Notes: generated from the sequence alone by a model not told the origin. DNA of 6,818 nucleotides from Rhodobacterales bacterium (GCA_013298485.1 JAAFHS010000136.1:1-6818); one strand, 5' to 3'. Positions 1 through 5,438 are shown, counted from the first letter of the stretch. Program-made: numbers and translations.

Positions 1-157
1 CGTGCCCTGCGGCATCCGCGAACATGGGGTGACCAGCCTTGTCGATCTGGGCCTGCCCGTGACCATGGCCGATCTGGACGTGGCCCTGCGCGCCAACTTT
101 GCCGCGGCCTTCCCGGACCCCCCCCCTGCCCGCCTCCTGATCCGGTTCAGCCCGTGA
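1..157 (+). CDS. lipB: Octanoyltransferase LipB, C-terminal end (partial)
   Basis: Only the last 51 residues are present, read in the frame starting at base 2 and ending in TGA at 155-157; the start lies outside the window. LipB moves the octanoyl group from octanoyl-ACP onto lipoyl-domain lysines of proteins such as pyruvate dehydrogenase E2 and the glycine cleavage H protein, the first step of endogenous lipoate synthesis in the cytoplasm. The visible sequence begins VPCGIREHGVTSLVDLG, which matches the family's PCGI...GVTSL block. The Cys in PCGI (codon 8-10) corresponds to the catalytic, acyl-carrying cysteine of the family. The remaining 30 or so residues form the variable C-terminal tail. 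The gene runs tail-to-tail into the minus-strand regulator gene, and the two overlap by 11 bases (147-157). The assignment rests on a short but characteristic motif. Confidence 0.85.
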   Translation, partial: VPCGIREHGVTSLVDLGLPVTMADLDVALRANFAAAFPDPPPARLLIRFSP

Positions 158-725
158 CCGCCACATGCTCGTGGCAGAGCGCATCCGCCTCAGGTTCTGT
201 CAGAGCGACCTTCAGCAGCGCGCAGGACCGCCCTGCCGCACCCGCCCGATGATGCTGACAGGTGCGGCACTGCCCAAATGACCGCCCGCCGTTCTGCACC
301 AGCATCGCGCGCAGCAACTGCATCAGCCCGTCGCGCAATGCCCGGCCCTGCGCTGGCCCGATCGCGGCGATGGCTGCATCCATCGCGCGCCCGCGCGCCA
401 GATCGGCACGGCCTGCGGGCGTCACGTCGTACCGGATGGTGCGCCGGTCCGTCGCCGAGGCGGTGACCGTGACAAGGCCCTTGCGTTCCAGCACATGCAA
501 GGTCTGCGAAATCGTGCCGCGTGTCGCGCCAAGGTAGGCTGCAACATGCGATGGCGCGCAGGAAAAGCGATTTGCGCGCGCAAGATAGCCCAAGGCCGCG
601 CGTTGCGTCGGGTTCAGCCCGCCCGACCAGTCATCCGCCAGCAACAGGCGCGACACCCGGTCGATCAGCATGTGCAGCGCAGGAAGATCATCATCAGACA
701 TGCGATTACAGTAGCGACTCGCCAT
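147..725 (-). CDS. MarR-family transcriptional regulator with C-terminal Cys cluster
   Basis: A 192-residue cytoplasmic DNA-binding protein. Residues about 37-110 form a MarR-type winged helix: LNPTQRAALGYLAR, then the recognition-helix region HVAAYLGATRGTISQTLHVLERKGL, then the wing with the family's DRRTIRYDVTPAG motif. Residues about 110-145 would be the dimerisation helices. Beyond the usual MarR length (about 140-150) there is a tail with Cys153, Cys156, Cys168 and Cys184 plus His158, His159 and His187 (FGQCRTCQHH ... SCALL ... ADALCHEH). This looks like a metal or Fe-S binding module, which is inference. It is divergent from the exported-protein gene at 792, the normal arrangement for a local MarR repressor, and an imperfect palindrome at 711-753 overlaps its 5' end. 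The start is uncertain: the ATG at 725 and an in-frame ATG at 701 (MSDDDLPALH) both lack a good Shine-Dalgarno. The effector is unknown. Confidence 0.85.
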   Translation of the reverse strand: MASRYCNRMSDDDLPALHMLIDRVSRLLLADDWSGGLNPTQRAALGYLARANRFSCAPSHVAAYLGATRGTISQTLHVLERKGLVTVTASATDRRTIRYDVTPAGRADLARGRAMDAAIAAIGPAQGRALRDGLMQLLRAMLVQNGGRSFGQCRTCQHHRAGAAGRSCALLKVALTEPEADALCHEHVAVTG

Positions 726-753
726 TACCTATGCAATAGTTTCGACTCGCTAC
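711..753. promoter_or_regulatory. Imperfect inverted repeat, candidate MarR operator
   Basis: The arms GTAGCGACTCG (711-721) and CGACTCGCTAC (743-753) are inverted copies matching at 10 of 11 positions, separated by 21 bp. Between them, ATTACCTATGCAAT (724-737) is a weaker inner dyad. Because each arm contains CGACTCGC, the same sequence also occurs as a direct repeat (715-722 and 743-750). The element sits between the divergent regulator and exported-protein genes and covers the regulator's upstream start codon, as expected for an autoregulated MarR-type operator. I estimate the chance of such a long match in this short intergenic region at a few per cent. Binding by this regulator is inferred. 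Confidence 0.45.
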
Positions 754-791
754 CATATGCCACCCCCACCATTGAAACAGGAGAAACCGAG

Positions 792-1532
792 ATGCGACTG
801 TTCACAACCACCGCTGTCCTGCTGATCACAACACAGATGGCCATCGCGCATGGCCCTGCCGTTGAACAGGCCGGCGCCGTGATATCACCCGCAGATGCAG
901 CAAAGACGCCAGGCTTTGACATACTGGCAGCGCACGTGCACCGCGACGGTGACGCGGTGAGCTTTCACATGACAACGAGTGGTCCCGCCGGGGCCGATGT
1001 GCCAGCCGCGTCCGGTGCCTTGGCCGGGGCGGCGGTCTGGTCTTATGTCTGGCCCACGACGCTGGACCCGGCAGCGGTCGGTTTTGAAGGGGGAACAGGC
1101 ATTCTTGCCCTTGCCGCAACGAACCATCCGGATTTCGATGACACGCCGCTTTACGATGAAAACAGTGACGGCGATGTCGCGAATGATGGCGCGCTGTGGC
1201 ACAGCCACTGGGTCGTGCTGACGCCGAATGACGCCTGCGGCACGGGCATGCTGAGCGTGCGGGACATCCCCGAAGGAACCACACCCGCCCTGCCCGCCAC
1301 CTGGCCAGGCCTGCCTTTGTTCATCGACAGCCCGGATGTCCGCCCGGTGCTGGACGATACCGAAATCACTGTCACCGTCACGCTACCCGCGAGTGCGACC
1401 ACCGGGGCGGGCTATGACGGCGTCACGGCGGCGTTGCGGGTCAGTGAAAATGTCCATGCGCCGCTTTTGTGCGTCACGGATGTGTTTGATGTCGCATCGG
1501 GCGATCTGTCGTTGCCCGGGCGTATCGAGTAA
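792..1532 (+). CDS. Exported protein of unknown function
   Basis: 246 residues. The start ATG at 792 is preceded by AGGAG (779-783) at 8-nt spacing and begins a clear Sec signal peptide: MRLF, a hydrophobic core TTTAVLLITTQM, and a cleavage site AIA|H after residue 19. The mature protein should be periplasmic or secreted. I cannot name its family. Visible features are an acidic loop YDENSDGDVANDG (121-133) resembling calcium-binding loops, followed by LWHSHWVVL; two cysteines (149, 227) that could form a disulfide; conserved-looking blocks VWSYVWPTTLDP and LLCVTDVFDVASGDLSLPG; and many histidines (20, 48, 50, 59, 112, 137, 139, 222). After cleavage the first residue would be His20, as in some copper-binding periplasmic proteins, but that parallel is speculative. 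It is transcribed divergently from the MarR regulator, a likely controller, and lies 170 bp upstream of ctaD. An in-frame upstream extension of the open frame overlaps the regulator gene and is not the real start. Confidence 0.8.
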   Translation: MRLFTTTAVLLITTQMAIAHGPAVEQAGAVISPADAAKTPGFDILAAHVHRDGDAVSFHMTTSGPAGADVPAASGALAGAAVWSYVWPTTLDPAAVGFEGGTGILALAATNHPDFDDTPLYDENSDGDVANDGALWHSHWVVLTPNDACGTGMLSVRDIPEGTTPALPATWPGLPLFIDSPDVRPVLDDTEITVTVTLPASATTGAGYDGVTAALRVSENVHAPLLCVTDVFDVASGDLSLPGRIE

Positions 1533-1598
1533 AACGGCGTCCCGCGTGCGATTGACGGTCTTTGCAAACGAAGGCCCTTGGGCAAAAAAACGGTGGTT

Positions 1599-1621
1599 GC
1601 GGCAATGTGGGATGTTGCCGC
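1599..1621. promoter_or_regulatory. Inverted repeat in the ctaD upstream region
   Basis: GCGGCAA (1599-1605) and TTGCCGC (1615-1621) form a perfect 7-bp inverted repeat with a 9-nt loop (TGTGGGATG). The left arm lies in TTGCGGCAA, itself nearly palindromic, so both TTGCGGC and TTGCCGC occur. It is the only structured element I see in the 170-bp gap (1533-1702) between the exported-protein gene and ctaD, and it lies about 80 bp before the ctaD start. No T-run follows, so it is not an intrinsic terminator. It could be an operator or a leader stem-loop. A repeat this short arises by chance roughly one time in ten in such a gap. I found no convincing -35/-10 pair nearby. Confidence 0.25.
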
Positions 1622-1702
1622 TGCCGCCGGACCTGCGTAAAGACGGGCGCAGGCGGTGCATGTTTCGGTGCCGCATGGAAATTCTGTCAGCGGGAGACGC
1701 CT

Positions 1703-3382
1703 ATGGCCGACGCAGCCATCCATGGCCACGATCACGACCAGCGCGGGTTCTTTACCCGGTGGTTCATGTCCACCAACCACAAAGACATCGGTATTCTCTA
1801 TCTGTTCACCGGGGGCCTTCTGGGGTTCATCTCGGTGGCCATGACCGTCTACATGCGGATGGAGCTGATGTACCCGGGCGTGCAGTACCAGTGCCAGGAA
1901 GGCATGCGCCTGTTCATGGATGCCACCGCGACCTGCACACCCAACGGGCATATGTGGAACGTGATCATCACGGCGCACGGCATCCTGATGATGTTCTTTG
2001 TCGTGATTCCCGCGCTGTTTGGCGGTTTCGGCAACTATTTCATGCCGCTGCAGATCGGCGCACCCGACATGGCCTTCCCGCGGATGAACAACCTCAGCTA
2101 CTGGCTGTTCGTTGCAGGCTCATCTCTCGCCGTGGCATCGCTGTTTGCGCCGGGTGGCGGGGGCGCGCTCGGGCCGGGGGCAGGCGTGGGCTGGGTGCTT
2201 TATCCGCCGCTGTCGACGACCGCCGAGGGCGGCTTTGCGATGGACCTTGCGATCTTCGCGGTGCACCTGTCGGGGGCGTCCTCGATCCTGGGGGCGATCA
2301 ACATGATCACCACCTTCCTGAACATGCGCGCGCCGGGCATGACGCTGCACAAGGTGCCGCTGTTTGCCTGGTCGATCTTCGTGACCGCCTGGTTGATCCT
2401 GCTGGCGCTGCCGGTCTTGGCGGGCGCGATCACCATGCTGCTGACCGACCGGAACTTCGGGACCACCTTCTTTACGCCGTCAGGCGGGGGTGATCCGATC
2501 CTTTATCAGCACATCCTGTGGTTCTTCGGCCATCCGGAGGTTTACATCATCATTCTGCCCGCCTTCGGGATCGTGTCACAGGTCGTGGCCACATTCTCGA
2601 AAAAGCCGATCTTCGGTTATCTGCCGATGGTCTATGCGATGGTGGCCATCGGTGTTCTGGGCTTTGTCGTCTGGGCGCATCACATGTACACGGTCGGCAT
2701 GTCGCTGACCCAGCAAAGCTACTTCATGCTGGCCACGATGGTGATCGCGGTGCCCACAGGCATCAAGATCTTTTCCTGGATCGCCACGATGTGGGGTGGG
2801 TCGATCGAGTTCAAGACACCGATGCTGTTTGCGATGGGCTTCATCTTTCTGTTCACCGTGGGCGGTGTGACGGGGATCGTGCTGTCACAGGCGGGCATCG
2901 ACCGGGCCTATCACGACACCTACTATGTCATCGCGCATTTCCACTATGTGATGAGCCTGGGTGCCGTGTTCGGCATCTTTGCCGGGGTGTATTTCTGGTT
3001 CGGCAAGATGTCGGGGCGTGAATATCCAGAATGGGCAGGCAAGCTGCATTTCTTTGCCATGTTCATCGGATCGAACCTTACGTTCTTCCCGCAGCACTTC
3101 CTTGGCCGCCAGGGCATGCCGCGCCGCTACATCGACTATCCCGAGGCGTTTGCCTACTGGAACTGGTTCTCGTCGATGGGGGCGTTCCTGTCATTCGCGT
3201 CCTTTGTGTTCTTCATCGTGGTGATCTTCTATTCACTGCTGGCGGGACGGCGGATCACGCAGAACAACTACTGGAACGAATACGCCGATACGCTCGAATG
3301 GACCCTGCCCTGCCCGCCGCCCGAACACACGTTCGAGCAGCTGCCCAAGCGCGAAGACTGGGACAAGGGCCACGCGCACTGA
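1703..3382 (+). CDS. ctaD: Cytochrome c oxidase subunit I (aa3-type)
   Basis: 559 residues. This is the catalytic subunit of the terminal oxidase that reduces O2 to water with electrons from cytochrome c and pumps protons across the inner membrane. Twelve transmembrane helices are expected. Ligands are in place: His92 and His414 for heme a, His412 for heme a3, and His277, His326 and His327 for CuB, with the His277-Tyr281 pair (GHPEVY) that becomes cross-linked. The D pathway has Asp122, Asn111, Asn129 and Glu279; the K pathway has Lys355. His404-Asp405 form the Mg site and Arg474-Arg475 bind heme propionates. These correspond to R. sphaeroides numbering with an offset of 10 before and 7 after the loop at about 150-160. 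The start at MADAAIHG fits the family and has GGGAG (1692-1696) 6 nt upstream. The frame stays open further upstream, but that part is Cys-rich non-coding translation. The gene stands apart from ctaC, ctaB and ctaE, as in Rhodobacter, and ends at a strong terminator. Confidence 0.98.
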   Translation: MADAAIHGHDHDQRGFFTRWFMSTNHKDIGILYLFTGGLLGFISVAMTVYMRMELMYPGVQYQCQEGMRLFMDATATCTPNGHMWNVIITAHGILMMFFVVIPALFGGFGNYFMPLQIGAPDMAFPRMNNLSYWLFVAGSSLAVASLFAPGGGGALGPGAGVGWVLYPPLSTTAEGGFAMDLAIFAVHLSGASSILGAINMITTFLNMRAPGMTLHKVPLFAWSIFVTAWLILLALPVLAGAITMLLTDRNFGTTFFTPSGGGDPILYQHILWFFGHPEVYIIILPAFGIVSQVVATFSKKPIFGYLPMVYAMVAIGVLGFVVWAHHMYTVGMSLTQQSYFMLATMVIAVPTGIKIFSWIATMWGGSIEFKTPMLFAMGFIFLFTVGGVTGIVLSQAGIDRAYHDTYYVIAHFHYVMSLGAVFGIFAGVYFWFGKMSGREYPEWAGKLHFFAMFIGSNLTFFPQHFLGRQGMPRRYIDYPEAFAYWNWFSSMGAFLSFASFVFFIVVIFYSLLAGRRITQNNYWNEYADTLEWTLPCPPPEHTFEQLPKREDWDKGHAH

Positions 3383-3404
3383 GCGTAAAAGTTAAATTAA
3401 ACAG

Positions 3405-3430
3405 AACCCCGGCCCTGTGCCGGGGTTTTT
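3405..3430 (+). terminator. Rho-independent terminator after ctaD
   Basis: A perfect 9-bp GC-rich stem, AACCCCGGC (3405-3413) with GCCGGGGTT (3419-3427), has a 5-nt CCTGT loop and runs into TTTTT (3426-3430). It begins 22 bases after the ctaD stop and should end the ctaD transcript. Only 20 bases separate its end from the next start codon at 3451, so the next gene must rely on read-through or on a promoter in or before the hairpin. Confidence 0.93.
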
Positions 3431-3450
3431 CGTAACGGATAACCGAGTCG

Positions 3451-3987
3451 ATGTGGGTCGAGATTGCCGTTTGGATTTGTGTGCCGGTCTTGGGCGCAGT
3501 GATTGCGCAGCGGGCGGGTTGGCCGGTTGTACCCGTCATGGCAATCGTGACGGGGGGCGCAATTGTCGTCCTGGCTTTGTCGGGCATCCTCGCCGCTTAT
3601 CTGGCACCACGCGCGATTGATACCGGCTATCACGACACCTACTATGTCGTCGCGGTAAATCACTATCTGTTGCAGAACGGCATACTGCTCCTTTTCGTCG
3701 CGCTGCCACTGACATTGATTGCCCGATTCCTCGCCAGCCCTGCCCATCTGGCCACGGCATTTTTCGTGATGCTGCACGTGGGAATGGGACTGACGCTGTT
3801 ACCGCAGCGCGTGATCGCTGCAACATCTGGCCTGCCGAGGCGATACACCGAAGCTGGAGAATTTTTCGTTCTTCTAAACCATTTGTCCCGAGTTGGCGGC
3901 ACCATGGCTTTCATCGCCCTATGCGGCATCGCCATCGCCACCCTCGTGGCGCTTTACCGCATGTGGCAGCGGCGCAGAACGTCATAG
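3451..3987 (+). CDS. Truncated CtaD-like membrane protein (CoxI helices IX-XII homologue)
   Basis: 178 residues with about five hydrophobic segments (roughly 4-20, 27-50, 72-93, 101-118, 148-170) and a basic end (QRRRTS). Residues 56-72, IDTGYHDTYYVVAVNHY, match CtaD 399-415 at 12 of 17 positions. Further on, LTLLPQ...GLPRRY (114-132) matches CtaD LTFFPQ...GMPRRY (459-476). After PRRY, E137, N143, S146 and G149 align with CtaD E481, N487, S490 and G493 without gaps. The His-to-PRRY distance is 68 residues here and 69 in CtaD. It is therefore a homologue of the CtaD C-terminal third. Retained are the Mg-site pair His61-Asp62, His71 (heme a ligand position) and Arg130-Arg131. The heme a3 ligand is Val69, and all CuB and proton-channel residues are missing, so it cannot catalyse O2 reduction. 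Codons are more A/T-ending than in ctaD (ata, gta, cta, aga occur), arguing against a recent copy. The Shine-Dalgarno is weak and a terminator lies just upstream. Function unknown; an oxidase assembly or accessory role is inference. Confidence 0.8.
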   Translation: MWVEIAVWICVPVLGAVIAQRAGWPVVPVMAIVTGGAIVVLALSGILAAYLAPRAIDTGYHDTYYVVAVNHYLLQNGILLLFVALPLTLIARFLASPAHLATAFFVMLHVGMGLTLLPQRVIAATSGLPRRYTEAGEFFVLLNHLSRVGGTMAFIALCGIAIATLVALYRMWQRRRTS

Positions 3988-4015
3988 GTTTGCACCGACC
4001 CGACAAAGGCCTATC

Positions 4016-4513
4016 ATGCCCTACCAATGGCTTGCCCCGACCCCGGATGAAACCCGCCTGCGCGCATGGCCCTATCGGTCACTGCCGCCCGAAGGGTTCG
4101 TGTGGTTCATCGGGACAACGGCGGTATTGCTGGGCGTGCCCCTGATCGGGCTGTTCGGCACGCCCGTGCTCTGGGCGCTGCTGCCGTTTCTGCTGGCGGC
4201 CCTTGCGGCGATCTGGTTTGCGATCATGCGCAATATCCGGGACGGGGCCATCACCGAAGAGCTGTGCATCAGTGCCGCCCGCGTGACCCTGGAACGGCGC
4301 GGGCCGCGCGGGGCCTTTGCCGCCTGGGAAGGCAATCCCCATTGGCTGCAGGTCACCCTGCACCCGACGGGCGGACCCGTACCCGACTATCTGACGCTGA
4401 GGGCCGGCGGGCGCGAGGTCGAACTCGGCGCATTTCTGACCGAGGCGGAGCGTGTCGCCCTGCGCGATGATGTGCAGCGCCACCTGCAGGGTCTGCGCCA
4501 ACCGCAGCGATAA
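4016..4513 (+). CDS. DUF2244-type integral membrane protein
   Basis: 165 residues, ATG at 4016 with AAAGG (4005-4009) 6 nt upstream. A short cytoplasmic N-terminus (PYQWLAPTPDETRLRAWPYRSLPPEGF) leads into a hairpin of two transmembrane helices (about 27-48 and 51-71). A soluble domain follows: ITEELCISAARVTLERRGPRG, NPHWLQVTLHP and GREVELGAFLTEAERVALRDDVQRHL. This layout, particularly the late VELGxFL...ER..L block, is what I know of the DUF2244 family, common in alphaproteobacteria and uncharacterised. It starts 28 bases after the CtaD-like gene on the same strand with no terminator between, so the two are probably co-transcribed. That suggests, without proving, a link to the oxidase. It ends 2 bases before the stop of the convergent lipoprotein gene. 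An in-frame open extension to 3893 overlaps the upstream gene and lacks support as a start. Confidence 0.82.
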   Translation: MPYQWLAPTPDETRLRAWPYRSLPPEGFVWFIGTTAVLLGVPLIGLFGTPVLWALLPFLLAALAAIWFAIMRNIRDGAITEELCISAARVTLERRGPRGAFAAWEGNPHWLQVTLHPTGGPVPDYLTLRAGGREVELGAFLTEAERVALRDDVQRHLQGLRQPQR

Positions 4514-4515
4514 GG

Positions 4516-4920
4516 CTACGCCCCGCCCGCCGGGATGCAGCCATAGCGCGCATCAAGATCGGTGCGCTGCTGTGCGGCAAAGGCATCGCCCTGCGCCTTC
4601 AGTTCGGCATCCAGGCTTTCGCCGGTGCGCCCGGCATTCACCGCCGCAATACTGGCCGCCGCCTGCCGCGCGGCAAAGCCGGACAGCGCCTGATCGAAAG
4701 CCGCATGCGTGGCCTGCGCACGTGCTGCGGGCCCGCCGCCATCCCCGCCCGCACGACAGGAATAGGCAAGCGTGGCGCGCGTCGTCGCGGACGGAAATGT
4801 AAACCGCTCCCGCCCCTGCGGGATTGTTGCAGCACCGCCGGGTGGCGGGGCTGCGGTGCCGCTGGGCACCACGCAACCGGACAGAACCACCAGACAGACC
4901 GCCGCCAATGCCGCCTTCAT
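4516..4920 (-). CDS. Small predicted lipoprotein, function unknown
   Basis: 134 residues. The N-terminus MKAALAAVCLVVLSGC has a lysine, a hydrophobic core and a lipobox LSGC, so Cys16 should be lipidated after signal peptidase II cleavage, leaving the protein anchored to a membrane facing the periplasm. The mature part starts with a flexible Pro/Gly/Ala-rich stretch, followed by RERFTFPSATTRATLAYSC, an Ala-rich probably helical segment (about 65-110) and a C-terminal RYGCIPAG. Two mature-domain cysteines (in AYSC and YGC) could form a disulfide. I do not recognise the family. The start has AGAGAGG 5 nt upstream and overlaps the yqeY stop as ATGA (4917-4920), so it is translationally coupled to yqeY in one operon, although a functional link is not obvious. 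It ends 2 bases from the convergent DUF2244 gene. Confidence 0.75.
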   Translation of the reverse strand: MKAALAAVCLVVLSGCVVPSGTAAPPPGGAATIPQGRERFTFPSATTRATLAYSCRAGGDGGGPAARAQATHAAFDQALSGFAARQAAASIAAVNAGRTGESLDAELKAQGDAFAAQQRTDLDARYGCIPAGGA

Positions 4921-5375
4921 GCCAACCTCTCTTTCACCCGGGCCCCTACCGTGCTGAAATCCATCTGCCCGGTGTATTTGCCCTTCAATTCGGCCATCAC
5001 GCGGCCCATGTCGCGAATGCTGGTCGCGGCCATGCCGTCGATCGCCGCGATAATCGCCGCCTCCACTTCACCCGCAGTCAACTGCCGCGGCAGAAAATCC
5101 TCAATCACCTTGATTTCGGCGAGTTCTTTTTCGGCAAGTTCCAGCCGCCCGCCCTCTTCATAGGCGCGCGCACTCTCAAGCCGCTGTTTGACAAGACGGC
5201 CCAGGATCGACAGAATCTCTGCATCGCCCACCATCTCATCCCCGCCGTCGCCGCGGCTGGCAATATCGCGGTCCTTGATCGCGGCATTCACCAGACGCAA
5301 GGTGGACAGCCGGTCCGCCTCGCGCGCCTTCATCGCCTCTTTCAGGGCTGTTTGCAGCCGTTCGCGCAGGTTCAT
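4917..5375 (-). CDS. yqeY: GatB/YqeY domain-containing protein
   Basis: 152 residues, the usual length of stand-alone YqeY proteins. The domain resembles the C-terminal tRNA-binding part of GatB, the amidotransferase subunit that converts Glu-tRNA(Gln) to Gln-tRNA(Gln); the free-standing protein has no firmly established role. The helical N-terminal half is seen in NLRERLQTALKEAMKAREADRLSTLRLVNAAIKD, then LVKQRLESARAYEEGGRLELAEKE and the hallmark EIKVIEDFLPRQLT. The small C-terminal helical domain has RDMGRVMAELKGKYTGQMDFSTVGARVKERL. The start MNLRERL (ATG at 5373-5375) fits family N-termini; the frame continues upstream to 5516 but without family similarity. The Shine-Dalgarno is modest (GGGAAAAG, somewhat distant). 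It is divergent from carA, an arrangement I recall from other alphaproteobacteria, and overlaps the lipoprotein gene by 4 bases. Confidence 0.92.
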   Translation of the reverse strand: MNLRERLQTALKEAMKAREADRLSTLRLVNAAIKDRDIASRGDGGDEMVGDAEILSILGRLVKQRLESARAYEEGGRLELAEKELAEIKVIEDFLPRQLTAGEVEAAIIAAIDGMAATSIRDMGRVMAELKGKYTGQMDFSTVGARVKERLA

Positions 5376-5409
5376 GGCAGCTTTTCCCGTCTGATCACCG
5401 TAAGCGCGC

Positions 5410-5438
5410 AACATAGCGTGCGATATGGAAAAGAACAA
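5410..5438 (-). promoter_or_regulatory. Candidate sigma-70-type promoter for yqeY
   Basis: Read on the minus strand, TTGTTC (5433-5438) and TATGTT (5410-5415) are separated by 17 bp. They match the consensus -35 and -10 boxes at 3 and 4 of 6 positions. Transcription would start near 5403, giving a leader of about 28 nt to the yqeY ATG at 5375. Placement and spacing are good, but the -35 box is weak. Confidence 0.35.

Noticed and set aside
495..791. In-frame extension upstream of the exported-protein gene
   Set aside because: It overlaps the regulator gene on the other strand and would bury a clear signal peptide; the ATG at 792 has an excellent Shine-Dalgarno.
1571..1590. GCCC/GGGC followed by an A-run as a terminator of the exported-protein gene
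   Set aside because: The stem is only 4 bp and is followed by A residues on the coding strand; on the other strand the T-run precedes the stem.
1562..1702. Upstream in-frame extension of ctaD (Cys-rich 47-residue N-terminus)
   Set aside because: The family start MADAAIHG with a well-spaced GGGAG is downstream at 1703, and the extension has no membrane or family character.
3386..3400. AT-rich GTTAAATTAA after ctaD as a promoter -10 box or CtrA half-sites
   Set aside because: The spacing between the TTAA elements is not 7 and no acceptable -35 box lies 16-18 bp upstream.
3451..3987. The CtaD-like gene as a recent partial duplication or decaying pseudogene of ctaD
   Set aside because: The frame is intact for 178 codons with its own start and stop, similarity to ctaD at DNA level is mostly lost outside one 22-base run, and the retained residues are functionally coherent. 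An old, maintained paralogue is more likely, though comparative data would be needed to prove it.
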